The notes: a model not told the origin generated them from the letters alone. DNA of 46,469 bases from Magnetococcales bacterium (GCA_015228995.1 JADGCM010000001.1:1-46469); one strand, 5' to 3'. Positions 1 to 8,739 are shown, counted from the first letter of the stretch. Translations and numbers: made by a program.

Positions 1-558
1 GAGATCGGTCTATTTTTGTTGTTAGGGTTGTCGTGGCGGGTGTGGAGTTATCGGGCTGGTCAGACCGTCATGGCTGGTATGGATGTGTCGCTGATTGGAC
101 TGATTTATTGTGTCATCCCGCTGTTACAACTGCATGCCATCTACACTGAGCCACAGGGTAAGTTGTGGTTGTGTTACCTCATGGTGGTGGTATGGGGTAC
201 CGATATCGGTGCCTATCTCATTGGCCGTTGGTTGGGAAGACACAAACTGGCCCCGATGGTCAGCCCTGGTAAAAGTTGGGAGGGGGCTTGGGGTGGTTTG
301 CTGGTTGCCGCACTGGCTGGGTGGGCCATGATCGTGCTTTTATCCCTGACGCTAACAACCCAATCTGCTATCATGCTCAGCGTCGGTTTGTCCGTTGTGG
401 CGCAGGTGGGAGATTTGATTGAGTCGTTGTTCAAGCGCGAGGCCGGTGTCAAAGATGCCGGTCAGCTCATCCCAGGGCACGGGGGGCTGCTGGATCGGTT
501 GGACAGTTTGTTATTTGCGGCACCAGGGCTGTTTATGTATTTGACGGTGACGCGTTGA
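1..558 (+). CDS. cdsA: Phosphatidate cytidylyltransferase (CDP-diglyceride synthase), 3' part
   Basis: Makes CDP-diacylglycerol from phosphatidate and CTP at the inner membrane, the entry to phospholipid synthesis. Only the C-terminal 185 residues are present: the frame is open from base 1, so the start lies outside the window. The sequence shows several hydrophobic segments, and near the end the family signature appears in full (FKREAGVKD, then PGHGG, then LLDRLDS), which holds the acidic residues used in metal-dependent catalysis. The stop TGA at 556-558 overlaps the TTG start of dxr, so the two are probably translationally coupled. Placement next to dxr and rseP matches the common proteobacterial order. 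Identification is firm; only the missing N-terminus is uncertain. Confidence 0.95.
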   Translation, partial: EIGLFLLLGLSWRVWSYRAGQTVMAGMDVSLIGLIYCVIPLLQLHAIYTEPQGKLWLCYLMVVVWGTDIGAYLIGRWLGRHKLAPMVSPGKSWEGAWGGLLVAALAGWAMIVLLSLTLTTQSAIMLSVGLSVVAQVGDLIESLFKREAGVKDAGQLIPGHGGLLDRLDSLLFAAPGLFMYLTVTR

Positions 559-1739
559 CGGCACAGCGGGCGGTAAAACGGATTGCTGTGTTGGGGTGTA
601 GTGGCTCGATTGGTCGTAGCACGCTGGCTGTTGTGGCGGCCTATCCGCAGCGATTTCGTGCGGTTGCACTGGCTGCGGCCCATTATAGTGAGCGTTTATT
701 GGCCCAAGTGAGGCAATTTCAGCCTGAGGTGGTGGCATTGCAGGATATGGCAGCAGCCACTCGTCTTGCTGCTGATTTGATGGATACACCTATCCAAGTG
801 TTGTCTGGCGAGGCAGGTGTGGCGACGGTGGCGGCGTGGCCAACAGCCGACTTGGTGGTGTCGGCGGTTACCGGTTTTGCCGGCCTAGCACCGACCTTAC
901 AGGCAATACGGGCCGGTAAAGATGTCGCGCTGGCCAACAAAGAGTGCTTGGTGGCGGCCGGGCAGTTGTTCATGGATGAGGTCCGGCGTCACGGCGTGGC
1001 GCTGATACCGATTGATTCAGAGCACAACGCTGTTTTTCAGGTGCTGAACCCACAACACGAGCTCCGACAGATCATCCTGACGGCGTCAGGGGGGCCGTTT
1101 CTGGGATGGGATAGGGATCGGTTGGCACGGATTAGTGTCGAGCAGGCGCTGCATCACCCCACCTGGACCATGGGGGCTAAAATTACCATCGATTCGGCCA
1201 CCCTGATGAACAAGGGGTTGGAGGTGATTGAAGCCCACTGGCTGTTCGGTGTGGCAGCTGAGAAGATCGCTGTTATTGTGCACCCAGAGAGCGTCATTCA
1301 CTCGATAGTTGAGTACCAGGACGGCTCAATGTTGGCTCAGATGGGTGTACCAGATATGCGTACGCCTATCGTGGTGGCGTTGGCTTGGCCAGAGCGGGTG
1401 ACACAGCCAATGTGTCGTCTTGATCTGACGCAGTTGTCCCAGCTGACGTTTAGGGCGCCGGATCGTGCTGCGTTTGCCTGTTTGGATTTGGCCTATCAGG
1501 CGCTGCGTACGGGTGGTTTAGCCACCACGATACTGAATGCTGCCAACGAAGTAGCGGTGGCTGCCTTTTTGGCCGGTCGTATCGGGTTCACGGTAATCGC
1601 CGATGTCATCAGGGCCACGTTGGAGGCTGTTCCGAACCAAGAGGCTGGTTCGTTCTCGGTCGTCTTCGAAGCAGACCGACTGGCACGCGCTACGGCGCAG
1701 CGTTTTGTTGATCACTGGGATGATCGGGGGATTGGATAA
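555..1739 (+). CDS. dxr: 1-deoxy-D-xylulose 5-phosphate reductoisomerase
   Basis: Converts DXP to 2-C-methyl-D-erythritol 4-phosphate with NADPH, the first committed step of the non-mevalonate isoprenoid pathway, in the cytoplasm. At 394 aa it has the family's usual length. Visible motifs are the nucleotide-binding GCSGSIG (residues 14-20), IDSEHNA (153-159, with likely metal ligands D154 and E156), ASGGPF and MNKGLE (218-223, third acidic ligand E223), followed by VHPESVIHS. The start is TTG at 555, overlapping the cdsA stop; no better start lies close by and the Rossmann motif begins only 13 residues later. A 6-bp gap separates it from rseP. GCSGSIG differs slightly from the more frequent GSTGSIG but keeps the glycines. 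Confidence 0.96.
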   Translation: MTAQRAVKRIAVLGCSGSIGRSTLAVVAAYPQRFRAVALAAAHYSERLLAQVRQFQPEVVALQDMAAATRLAADLMDTPIQVLSGEAGVATVAAWPTADLVVSAVTGFAGLAPTLQAIRAGKDVALANKECLVAAGQLFMDEVRRHGVALIPIDSEHNAVFQVLNPQHELRQIILTASGGPFLGWDRDRLARISVEQALHHPTWTMGAKITIDSATLMNKGLEVIEAHWLFGVAAEKIAVIVHPESVIHSIVEYQDGSMLAQMGVPDMRTPIVVALAWPERVTQPMCRLDLTQLSQLTFRAPDRAAFACLDLAYQALRTGGLATTILNAANEVAVAAFLAGRIGFTVIADVIRATLEAVPNQEAGSFSVVFEADRLARATAQRFVDHWDDRGIG

Positions 1740-1745
1740 GAGATC

Positions 1746-2861
1746 ATGAATACCGTTTTCTGGGCCATTGTTGTTCTTGGCGTCCTGATCTTTGTGCATG
1801 AGCTGGGCCATTTTCTGTTAGCCCGCTGGGCGGGTGTGCGGGTGTTGGTGTTCTCCCTTGGTTTCGGCCCAAAACTGATTGCTTGGCGGGGTCGGGGAGG
1901 GGAGCAGGCCACCGAATATCGCATTTCTGCGATTCCCTTGGGGGGGTATGTCAAAATGCTGGGTGAGGTCGATGACCCAGATATGCCGATTCTTCCCGAG
2001 CAGCGTCCGTTCGCCTTCAACTATAAATCAGTTGAGAAGCGCTTTGCTATTGTTGCTGCTGGTCCGATTTTTAACTTCTTATTTGCCATTGTGGCACTGA
2101 TTGTCGTCCATTTGGTGGGGGTTGCCGAGTTATTGCCAGTGATCGGCTCGGTGCATCCGGGACTGCCAGCGGCAACGGCTGGCATTCAAGCCGGGGATCG
2201 AGTGGTGGCGATTGGTGGCCAGTCCATAGATCGCTGGGATAAGCTCAAACAGCGCGTTAGTGCAGCGGCGACTGGTGAGCGGTTGCGTGTGGCGGTTGAT
2301 CGTGCCGATGCCGATCACGCCGGACAACGGTTGACACGCCTTGAATTCGAACTGTTGCCGCAGGCGCAGGAGACGCGCAACCTCTTTGGCGAATCGGTTT
2401 CAACGATGGTAATTGGCATTACCCCGTCTGGAGAGACAGAGTCGGTCCGCTATGGGGTGTGGGACTCCCTGGTGCGGGGGGTAGAGAAGACGGCGTGGAT
2501 GATTGATGTGACGGTTACTGGCGTTTGGAAAATGATCACCGGGGCCATTCCGGCGGACCAGATTGGTGGTCCGCTGATGATTGCGGAGCTGTCTGGCAAG
2601 AGTGCCTCCCATGGTGCAAGTAATTTGTTGTTTTTTATGGCTTTTATATCGGTCAATCTCGGTATTCTCAACCTATTACCAGTACCGATCCTGGACGGCG
2701 GCCACCTGTTTTTCTTCACGGTTGAGAAGATAAAGGGGGCGCCTATTAGTGATCGGGCACAGAATTGGGCCAATCGATTTGGGATGACCGTGTTGGCGAG
2801 TTTGATGTTGTTTGCCATTTACAACGACATCATGCGGCTGGTTGCAGGGCGCGCAGAATGA
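1746..2861 (+). CDS. rseP: Site-2 intramembrane zinc metalloprotease RseP
   Basis: Cuts membrane-embedded substrates such as anti-sigma factors and remnant signal peptides within the inner membrane. The zinc motif HELGH lies at residues 18-22 in the first membrane segment, and the third-ligand motif LDGGH at about 316-320 near the C-terminus. Between them, after a second hydrophobic segment, there appears to be one PDZ-like domain (IQAGDRVVAIGG). The protein has 371 aa, against about 450 aa for the two-PDZ E. coli enzyme, so this is a short single-PDZ form. It sits 6 bp after dxr, and its TGA stop overlaps the bamA ATG (ATGA), indicating coupling to the outer-membrane assembly gene. Confidence 0.95.
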   Translation: MNTVFWAIVVLGVLIFVHELGHFLLARWAGVRVLVFSLGFGPKLIAWRGRGGEQATEYRISAIPLGGYVKMLGEVDDPDMPILPEQRPFAFNYKSVEKRFAIVAAGPIFNFLFAIVALIVVHLVGVAELLPVIGSVHPGLPAATAGIQAGDRVVAIGGQSIDRWDKLKQRVSAAATGERLRVAVDRADADHAGQRLTRLEFELLPQAQETRNLFGESVSTMVIGITPSGETESVRYGVWDSLVRGVEKTAWMIDVTVTGVWKMITGAIPADQIGGPLMIAELSGKSASHGASNLLFFMAFISVNLGILNLLPVPILDGGHLFFFTVEKIKGAPISDRAQNWANRFGMTVLASLMLFAIYNDIMRLVAGRAE

Positions 2862-5161
2862 CGCGGGCTCGTTGGCTCATAACCGTTTTGGCGGTGGGGA
2901 TGACGTTATCGACTGTGGTAGCCACCGCTGCTGACAATACTGTTGACAGGGGCGCCAGTGGCAGTATACGCATTGAGGGCAACCAACGTATTGAACTGGA
3001 GACCATTCGCAGTTACTTGCCGGTCAGCGTTGGGGGGGTAGCCGACGCCGATACGGTACGCAAGATCATTAAAGATCTGCATGCGACTGGGTTCTTCAAG
3101 GATGTGGCGGTAGAACAGGATGGCGCCACTTTGGTGGTGCGCGTCGAAGAAAATCCCATGGTGGACGGGGTCACTTTTGAGGGCAATCAGGCTTTCGGTA
3201 AAGAAGAGCTGGACAAGATGGTCCAGGTGAAGTCGCGCTCGATTTACAATCGGGCTAAGATGGAAAAGGATTTAGCCACCTTACGTCAAGCATACCGTAT
3301 CAAGGGGCTGTTTTTAGCTGAAATTGAGGCAGTTGTTAAACCGCAGGGACAGAATAGTGTCAGCTTGGTCTATCGGATCAGCGAGGGCGAGAAGTCAAAG
3401 GTGCGTTTGGTGCGCATCATCGGCAATCAGAATCTTTCTTACAAGGAACTGCTCAAGAAACTGATGATGCAGCCGTCGGACTGGATGTCTTGGCTCACCG
3501 AAAATGACACTTATGACCGGGAGAAACTGCTGTTTGACCAATCACAGCTGCGTAACAGCTACCTGGATCAAGGCTATGTGCGGGTCAGTGTCGAGTCATC
3601 GGTGGCTGAAATGACGCCGGATCGCCGTGCCTTTGTCGTTACCCATGCCCTGCATGAAGGGGAGCGCTACCGTGTCGGCAGCCTGCGGATCAGCGGTGAC
3701 TTTAACGAACTGCCGGAGCAGCAGTTGTGGGAGAAGATGGAGATCCACGAGGGGGAGTGGTATTCGCGCGAGACCTTGCGGCAGTCGATCGAGAACCTCA
3801 CCGATATTGTCGGTAATTTTGGTTATGCCATGCTGGATATCCAGCCCAATATGCAAATCGATGATGATCAGCGTCTGGTCAATATCGACATCCAGATCAG
3901 CAAGGGGCGGCGGTTTTATGTCAATCGCATTGAGATATCCGGTAATAGCCGCACCCAGGATCAAGTCATCCGCCGTGAAATGCGTTTGGTAGAGGGAGAT
4001 CGCTTTTCGTCTGCGAGTGTGCGTCGCTCAAAGGAACGATTGCAGAGCCTCAACTTCTTCGACAAGATTGAGGTAACCACGCCGCCTACGGATCAGCCGG
4101 ATCGTGTCGATCTAAAGGTCGATGTCAGCGAAAAATCGACCGGTGCTTTCACGGTCGGTGCCGGTTTTTCGTCTGTCGATAAGCTGGTTGGAACGGCGAG
4201 TATCAGCCAAAACAACTTTCTTGGCCGTGGCCAGCGCATGTTGTTTTCTTTTACCTTGTCGTCAAAAAATACCGAATTTGATCTCTCTTTTACCGAGCCC
4301 TATTTCATGAATAAAGACGTTTCAGCCGGCTTCGATGTTTTTAATCGTAGCACGGATCGGCTGTCGACGTTGTCGTTCAAACAGCAGAGTTATGGTGGGG
4401 CGGTGCGTCTCGGTTTCCCCATTTCGGATCGTCTATCGGACCGTCTGAGTTACTCACTTGCTAATATTAATATCACTGAGGTGAGTGCCAGCGCTAGTGA
4501 AGTACTGAAGGCCCAAAAAGATCTGAGTCCGTACCTGCAGTCCATGATTAGCAATACCGTCAATTGGAGTGATTTAGACAGCGCGTTGATGCCAACGAAG
4601 GGGCGGACGCATCGTTTGACCACTGATTTCTCTGGCTTGGGCGGTGATGTCCGGTTTGGCCGTGTGGTGACGGAACATAACCTCTATCATAACCTAATCG
4701 GCAAGGACGATTTGGTGGTGCATGTTGGTGCCAAAGCGGGGGCCATTGTTGGTTGGGGTCAGGGGGAAGTGCCCATGTTTGAGCGCTTTTATCTCGGTGG
4801 ACCCCGTAGTATACGTGGTTTCAAACAGGGCGGTATTGGGGCTAGAAGCGCCAAGGATGACCCATTGGGTGGCACGGCGTTTGGGGAGCTGCATACCGAG
4901 TTGTTGTTTCCATTCCCTGGGCTGGGAGATAAGGGGGTGCGGGGCGTTACTTTTCTGGATGTCGGCATGCTGACTGATCTGGACCGTAATGCAGCGACGA
5001 ATGTCCAGGGGGCTTCCAGTGCCCCGCGGGTATCGACGGGTGTGGGGGCGTTATGGAATTCGCCGTTTGGGCCACTTCGTTTTGAGTTTGGCTTCCCGTT
5101 GGTAAAAGAGGACTACGACAAGAGTCGGTTTTTTGATTTCAGCGTTGGGACATCTTTGTAA
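2858..5161 (+). CDS. bamA: Outer membrane protein assembly factor BamA
   Basis: Central beta-barrel of the BAM complex, which folds and inserts outer-membrane proteins. I place the start at ATG 2858, overlapping the rseP stop, because a signal peptide follows directly (MTRARWLITVLAVGM, cleavage near ATA-AD). This gives 767 aa. Residues ~35-430 hold repeated POTRA domains (IRIEGNQRI, VTFEGNQAF, VRIIGNQNL, LRISGDF, IEISGNSRT start successive units, so five). The rest is the barrel, with the GGPRSIRGF loop motif (the RGF Arg is R653). The last residue is Leu, not the aromatic residue usual in the BAM beta-signal (end: FDFSVGTSL). Its place before skp and lipid A genes is typical. An in-frame start at 2765 inside rseP is not credible. 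Confidence 0.96.
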   Translation: MTRARWLITVLAVGMTLSTVVATAADNTVDRGASGSIRIEGNQRIELETIRSYLPVSVGGVADADTVRKIIKDLHATGFFKDVAVEQDGATLVVRVEENPMVDGVTFEGNQAFGKEELDKMVQVKSRSIYNRAKMEKDLATLRQAYRIKGLFLAEIEAVVKPQGQNSVSLVYRISEGEKSKVRLVRIIGNQNLSYKELLKKLMMQPSDWMSWLTENDTYDREKLLFDQSQLRNSYLDQGYVRVSVESSVAEMTPDRRAFVVTHALHEGERYRVGSLRISGDFNELPEQQLWEKMEIHEGEWYSRETLRQSIENLTDIVGNFGYAMLDIQPNMQIDDDQRLVNIDIQISKGRRFYVNRIEISGNSRTQDQVIRREMRLVEGDRFSSASVRRSKERLQSLNFFDKIEVTTPPTDQPDRVDLKVDVSEKSTGAFTVGAGFSSVDKLVGTASISQNNFLGRGQRMLFSFTLSSKNTEFDLSFTEPYFMNKDVSAGFDVFNRSTDRLSTLSFKQQSYGGAVRLGFPISDRLSDRLSYSLANINITEVSASASEVLKAQKDLSPYLQSMISNTVNWSDLDSALMPTKGRTHRLTTDFSGLGGDVRFGRVVTEHNLYHNLIGKDDLVVHVGAKAGAIVGWGQGEVPMFERFYLGGPRSIRGFKQGGIGARSAKDDPLGGTAFGELHTELLFPFPGLGDKGVRGVTFLDVGMLTDLDRNAATNVQGASSAPRVSTGVGALWNSPFGPLRFEFGFPLVKEDYDKSRFFDFSVGTSL

Positions 5162-5194
5162 TCATTTGTTTGAGAGGTCGAAGGGCAACTATTT

Positions 5195-5740
5195 ATGTCG
5201 AAACCTATGGTTAAATATTCTCTTTCCGTGTTGTGTGCTATGGGCCTAGTTGGTGCTGTGGCGACCTCAGCGCCAGCGGCGGATGCTCGCTTTGCCTACG
5301 TCGATACGCCCAAGGCGATTGCCAATTCTGATCCAGCCAAGCGGGCGCGTGAGATTTTGCAACGCATGCTGGAAGAAAAGCAGCGTGCTTTGTCCCACCG
5401 GGAAGACGAATTGAAGCGCATGCGTGACGATCTCGAAAACAAGAAGAGTTTGATGTCACCGGAAGCACAGACCGAGCTGGCGGAGCGGTTCCGCTCTAAG
5501 TCGTTGGAATTTCAGCGCCTGTTAGAAGACAACCAGCGCGCTCTTGATAAAGAAAATGCCATGTGGACTCAAAAGATCACCCGTGGGTTGCACAAGGCCA
5601 TTGAAGAGATTGGCAAGGAGAGGGGGTTCAGCGTTATTTTTGGTAAAGGACAGGTGCTTTATGCCAGTTCTGGGGTAGATGTGACCGATCAAGTAACCGA
5701 GCGTCTGAATAGCCAGCGTGATTTATTCAATAGTCGATAA
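5195..5740 (+). CDS. skp: Periplasmic chaperone Skp/OmpH
   Basis: Holds unfolded outer-membrane proteins in the periplasm and hands them to BAM. The 181-aa product has an N-terminal signal peptide (hydrophobic VLCAMGLVGAVATSA, predicted cleavage near APAADA). A short strand with the family motif FAYVDTPKAI follows, then a long charged helical stretch (residues ~45-135) suited to the Skp coiled-coil arms, and a final strand with GFSVIFGKGQVLYA. An AAGGG ribosome-binding sequence lies about 10 nt before ATG 5195. It follows bamA by 33 bp, the classical neighbour. In many genomes lpxD comes next, but here fabZ follows after 15 bp. Confidence 0.93.
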   Translation: MSKPMVKYSLSVLCAMGLVGAVATSAPAADARFAYVDTPKAIANSDPAKRAREILQRMLEEKQRALSHREDELKRMRDDLENKKSLMSPEAQTELAERFRSKSLEFQRLLEDNQRALDKENAMWTQKITRGLHKAIEEIGKERGFSVIFGKGQVLYASSGVDVTDQVTERLNSQRDLFNSR

Positions 5741-5755
5741 AGAGAAGAGGTTGTC

Positions 5756-6247
5756 ATGCCTGCGACAGAGCTATTCTCACCACAGGAGATCTTGCGCAGT
5801 TTGCCGCATCGCTATCCATTTTTGCTGATTGATCGTGTGGTAGCCGTTGAGCCCGGGCAGCGTATTGTGGCGATCAAAAACGTTACCTTCAACGAGCCGC
5901 ATTTCACTGGTCACTTTCCAGACCATCCAGTGATGCCGGGGGTGCTCATTTTAGAGGCGATGGCGCAGGCGGGCGCCTTGTTAGCCCGTTATACCGATCC
6001 TGACCATGTTGCTGGTCGGTTGGTCTACTTTATGGCCATTGATCATGCGCGGTTTCGTAGGCCGGTGATACCTGGAGACCAGTTGCAGATTGAAATGACG
6101 CTATTAAAGCGGCGGCGCGAAGTGTGGCGTTTTAGCGGCCAGGCCTTGGTGGCTGGTCAATTGGCTGCGGAGGCTGAGGTGATGGCTATGACGCGTGACC
6201 GAGAGCCGCCCCAGTCAACATCGCTGGTAACGGAGCAATTGCCATGA
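5756..6247 (+). CDS. fabZ: (3R)-hydroxyacyl-ACP dehydratase FabZ
   Basis: Dehydrates 3-hydroxyacyl-ACP in type II fatty acid synthesis, competing with LpxA for the same pool of hydroxyacyl-ACP. The 163-aa hot-dog-fold protein starts with LPHRYPFLLIDRVV and carries the active-site segment HFTGHFPDHPVMPG (catalytic His53), then ILEAMAQ with Glu67. Both catalytic residues are present. Its TGA stop overlaps the ATG of lpxA by 4 bp, so the two proteins that use this substrate are probably made in a coupled way. The C-terminal tail after about residue 145 is a little longer than usual and polar; it contributes nothing recognisable. Confidence 0.96.
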   Translation: MPATELFSPQEILRSLPHRYPFLLIDRVVAVEPGQRIVAIKNVTFNEPHFTGHFPDHPVMPGVLILEAMAQAGALLARYTDPDHVAGRLVYFMAIDHARFRRPVIPGDQLQIEMTLLKRRREVWRFSGQALVAGQLAAEAEVMAMTRDREPPQSTSLVTEQLP

Positions 6248-7029
6248 GTAACCAAGTTGAGATTCATGCAACGGCCGTCGTTGATCCGGCGGCTCAACTC
6301 GGTCAACGGGTGCGTATCGGTCCTTACGCCGTGTTGGGTCCCGACGTCGTTTTGCACGACGATGTTGATGTTGGGGCCCATGCGGTCATTGATGGCCATA
6401 CCGTTGTTGGTGAGTTTACCCGCATTTCCAGCTTCTCCAGTATCGGTTCGCCGCCACAAGATGTGCATTATACCGGCTCCCCGACCAAAGTCGAAATTGG
6501 GCGCCATTGTGCGATCCGTGAATATGTCTCCATTCATCGTGGTACCGAGAGCGGTGGTGGGCTGACACGGGTTGGCGATCACTGCATGATCATGGCTTAT
6601 GCCCACGTTGCCCACGACTGCCGCGTCAGCGATCATGTCATCATGGCCAATGGGGCGACCTTGGCGGGGCATGTCGAAATTCAAGAGTACGCTGTCATTG
6701 GTGGTCTGACCGCCGTGCATCAGTTTGCCCGTGTCGGACGCAATGCATTCGTCGGTGGGGCTTCGGCTATTTCGATGGATGTGGTCCCTTTCGCCTCAGC
6801 GGCGGGTAATCGTGCCAAGGTGATCGGTGTCAATGTGGTGGGTCTACGGCGGCACAGTTTTTCCGAAGAGTTGATTAAAAACATTCGTCACGCGCATCGA
6901 TTAATCTTCCGCTCTAATTTGCGTTTGGAGCAGGCCATCGAAGAGATTGAGCGCCAATGTCCCCACAATACCGAGACACAGTGCATCCTTGAGTTCCTGC
7001 AGACCAGTCAGAGGGGTATTTGCCGCTGA
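6244..7029 (+). CDS. lpxA: UDP-N-acetylglucosamine O-acyltransferase LpxA
   Basis: Transfers a 3-hydroxyacyl chain from ACP to UDP-GlcNAc, the first step of lipid A synthesis, in the cytoplasm. At 261 aa it matches the family (262 aa in E. coli). Left-handed beta-helix hexapeptide repeats fill residues ~5-190 (IHATAVVDPAAQLG, VRIGPYAVLG, and so on). The catalytic base is the second His of AHVAHDC (H124). A C-terminal helical part holds RHSFSEELIKNIRHAHR. It overlaps fabZ upstream and lpxI downstream (by 10 bp). The expected partner lpxD is missing from this cluster. Confidence 0.96.
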   Translation: MSNQVEIHATAVVDPAAQLGQRVRIGPYAVLGPDVVLHDDVDVGAHAVIDGHTVVGEFTRISSFSSIGSPPQDVHYTGSPTKVEIGRHCAIREYVSIHRGTESGGGLTRVGDHCMIMAYAHVAHDCRVSDHVIMANGATLAGHVEIQEYAVIGGLTAVHQFARVGRNAFVGGASAISMDVVPFASAAGNRAKVIGVNVVGLRRHSFSEELIKNIRHAHRLIFRSNLRLEQAIEEIERQCPHNTETQCILEFLQTSQRGICR

Positions 7030-7889
7030 TAGCTGCACCCACCACGGATAGTCCCCTTGCTAGCAGGATCGGCTTGATTGCCGGGAGTGGTTCCTTGCCG
7101 ATCTTGTTTGCGCAGCAGATGCGCCGCAGTGGCGGGGTTGCGTTAGTTGCCGTTGCCCACCGAGGTGAAACCGATGCCGCTTTGGCAGAATGGGTAGATC
7201 AGCTGTTGTGGGTGCATCTGGGTCAATTCCAACGTATTATCCAGTTTCTCGCTGAACAGCGTGTCGAGCAGGTAGTGATGTTGGGAGGGATTAACAAGAC
7301 CCGTATTTGGCGCATCCGTCCCGATGCGTTGGCATTGCGATTGGTGACGCGGTTGCGTCACCTGCACGATGATTTGTTGTTGCGTGCGATTGCCCAGGAA
7401 TTTGAGCAGCGTGGCATGCGAGTGCGGGGTATTGGTGAGCTGATCCCGCAGCTGTTGGCCCCTCCTGGTTGTTTGACCCAGCGTCAGCCTACTATGGCTC
7501 AATGGATCGATATTCGTATCGGTTGGCATGCCGCACGACAGCTGGGACAACTTGATATTGGTCAGGGTGTTGTTATTCATGATCGGGTGATCGTGGCGGT
7601 GGAGGCCATAGAAGGGACGGATGCCATGATTCGTCGTGCCGGAGCGCTGGTCTCTCATCCAAGCGTGTGCGTTAAGGTAGCCAAGCCCATCCAGGACGAG
7701 CGCCTTGATCTGCCCACTGTTGGTCCCAATACAATTGAGGCGTTACACCAAGCTGGCATTGATGTATTGGCCATTGAAGCGGGCCGTACTCTGATTCTTG
7801 ATCTGGCAACCACCATCCAGATGGCCGACCGTTATGGCATGGTCCTGTTTGGTTGTACCGGCAAGGAAGGAGAGCTTCTATCGCTGTGA
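7020..7889 (+). CDS. lpxI: UDP-2,3-diacylglucosamine pyrophosphatase LpxI
   Basis: Hydrolyses UDP-2,3-diacylglucosamine to lipid X, the step done by LpxH in enterobacteria. LpxI is an unrelated enzyme found in alphaproteobacteria and some other groups. Family landmarks in this 289-aa protein are IGLIAGSGSLPILFA near the start, VVMLGGINKTR, EGTDAMIRRAG, VKVAKPIQDERLDLPTVGP and IEAGRTLILD. The start chosen is TTG 7020, inside the end of lpxA; the conserved region begins about 16 residues later. The next gene in many LpxI clusters is lpxB, but here an RNA methyltransferase gene starts 4 bp after the stop. Confidence 0.92.
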   Translation: MPLIAAPTTDSPLASRIGLIAGSGSLPILFAQQMRRSGGVALVAVAHRGETDAALAEWVDQLLWVHLGQFQRIIQFLAEQRVEQVVMLGGINKTRIWRIRPDALALRLVTRLRHLHDDLLLRAIAQEFEQRGMRVRGIGELIPQLLAPPGCLTQRQPTMAQWIDIRIGWHAARQLGQLDIGQGVVIHDRVIVAVEAIEGTDAMIRRAGALVSHPSVCVKVAKPIQDERLDLPTVGPNTIEALHQAGIDVLAIEAGRTLILDLATTIQMADRYGMVLFGCTGKEGELLSL

Positions 7890-7893
7890 TGGT

Positions 7894-8739
7894 ATGACCG
7901 CCACCCCCCTCACTCAAATCTGTGTGATCCTAGACCGGCCTGCCCATGCTGGCAATGTCGGTGCGGCGGCGCGGGCCATGAAGAACATGGGGCTTAGTCA
8001 GCTGCGGCTGGTGGCGCCGCGCCAGTTTCCTCATCCAGATGCTCTGCATTTTGCTGTCGGGGCCAGTGACATTATTGAATCCGCCCAACAATTTGCAACG
8101 ATTTCCGATGCGGCGGCCGATCTGCATGTGTTGGTGGCCACGAGCAATCGTCCCCGTGGACAACGACAATTGGTGGTAACCCCACGGCAGCTGGGTGCAC
8201 AGATCGCCGGCTTGTTGTCTGTGCCAACACGACGTCTAGGATTGTTATTCGGTACCGAACGGACTGGCTTGGAGACAGTCGATGTCGAGCGGGCCGACAT
8301 TCTGTGCAACATTCCGACCTCTGACTATGGCTCCCTAAACCTAGCCCAGGCGGTGCTGATTGTCGCCTACGAGATTATGCTTGGGCTGTCGGTGGGGCAA
8401 TCTTTTGCCGCCAATCCTCTGGAGGGAGAGGATAAAGCCACCGTTGCCCAGATGGAGAGGCTGTTTCAACATCTAGAGCAGGTGTTGCTAGATATCGATT
8501 TTGTCCGGCCGGGGCAGCAACGGCATCTGATGGGTAGTCTCAAGGCTGTCTTACACCGCGCTGCTCTGGATCGGCGTGAGGTAGCTATTCTGCACGGCAT
8601 TTTAACGGAGGTCATCGCATCAAGGCAACGAGCGGTCGCACGTGGTGATACGCATGGAGGTATCCTTCCCCCTCACCCCCAAGCCCCCTCTCCCACATGT
8701 GGAGAGGGGGAGCATGATGATCAAGTTTCTTCCCAATGA
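7894..8739 (+). CDS. trmJ: tRNA (cytidine/uridine-2'-O)-methyltransferase TrmJ-like (SPOUT family)
   Basis: Predicted to methylate the ribose 2'-OH of position 32 in tRNAs using SAM. The SPOUT/TrmH-family signs are clear: VILDRPAHAGNVGAAARAMK near the N-terminus, FGTERTGL (GTERTGL from residue 120) and IPTSDYGSLNLAQAV (SLNL from residue 147), which form the knotted SAM site and are typical of TrmJ. An open frame reaches back to 7798 inside lpxI, but ATG 7894, just after the lpxI stop, aligns with the family N-terminus; this gives 281 aa. The last ~27 residues are Pro/Gly-rich and encoded by a C/G-rich palindromic repeat (8668-8710), so they look like a late addition. The TGA overlaps the rsmE ATG. 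Confidence 0.88.
   Translation: MTATPLTQICVILDRPAHAGNVGAAARAMKNMGLSQLRLVAPRQFPHPDALHFAVGASDIIESAQQFATISDAAADLHVLVATSNRPRGQRQLVVTPRQLGAQIAGLLSVPTRRLGLLFGTERTGLETVDVERADILCNIPTSDYGSLNLAQAVLIVAYEIMLGLSVGQSFAANPLEGEDKATVAQMERLFQHLEQVLLDIDFVRPGQQRHLMGSLKAVLHRAALDRREVAILHGILTEVIASRQRAVARGDTHGGILPPHPQAPSPTCGEGEHDDQVSSQ
8668..8710. repeat. C/G-rich palindromic repeat, copy 1, inside the 3' end of trmJ
   Basis: A C-rich stretch followed by a perfect 10-bp inverted repeat: CCCCCTCTCC at 8684-8693 and GGAGAGGGGG at 8701-8710, with CACATGT between. The preceding CCCCTCACCCCC matches the outer part of the larger palindrome at 41360-41406, so I read this as the same family with a partial left arm. It is translated as the C-terminal tail of TrmJ. 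Confidence 0.75.

Noticed and set aside
6157..6720. Minus-strand open frame of 187 aa
   Set aside because: It is a shadow of fabZ and lpxA, whose motifs are clear on the plus strand.
7798..7893. Longer N-terminus for TrmJ
   Set aside because: The extra codons lie inside lpxI in another frame and are not conserved; ATG 7894 fits the family N-terminus.
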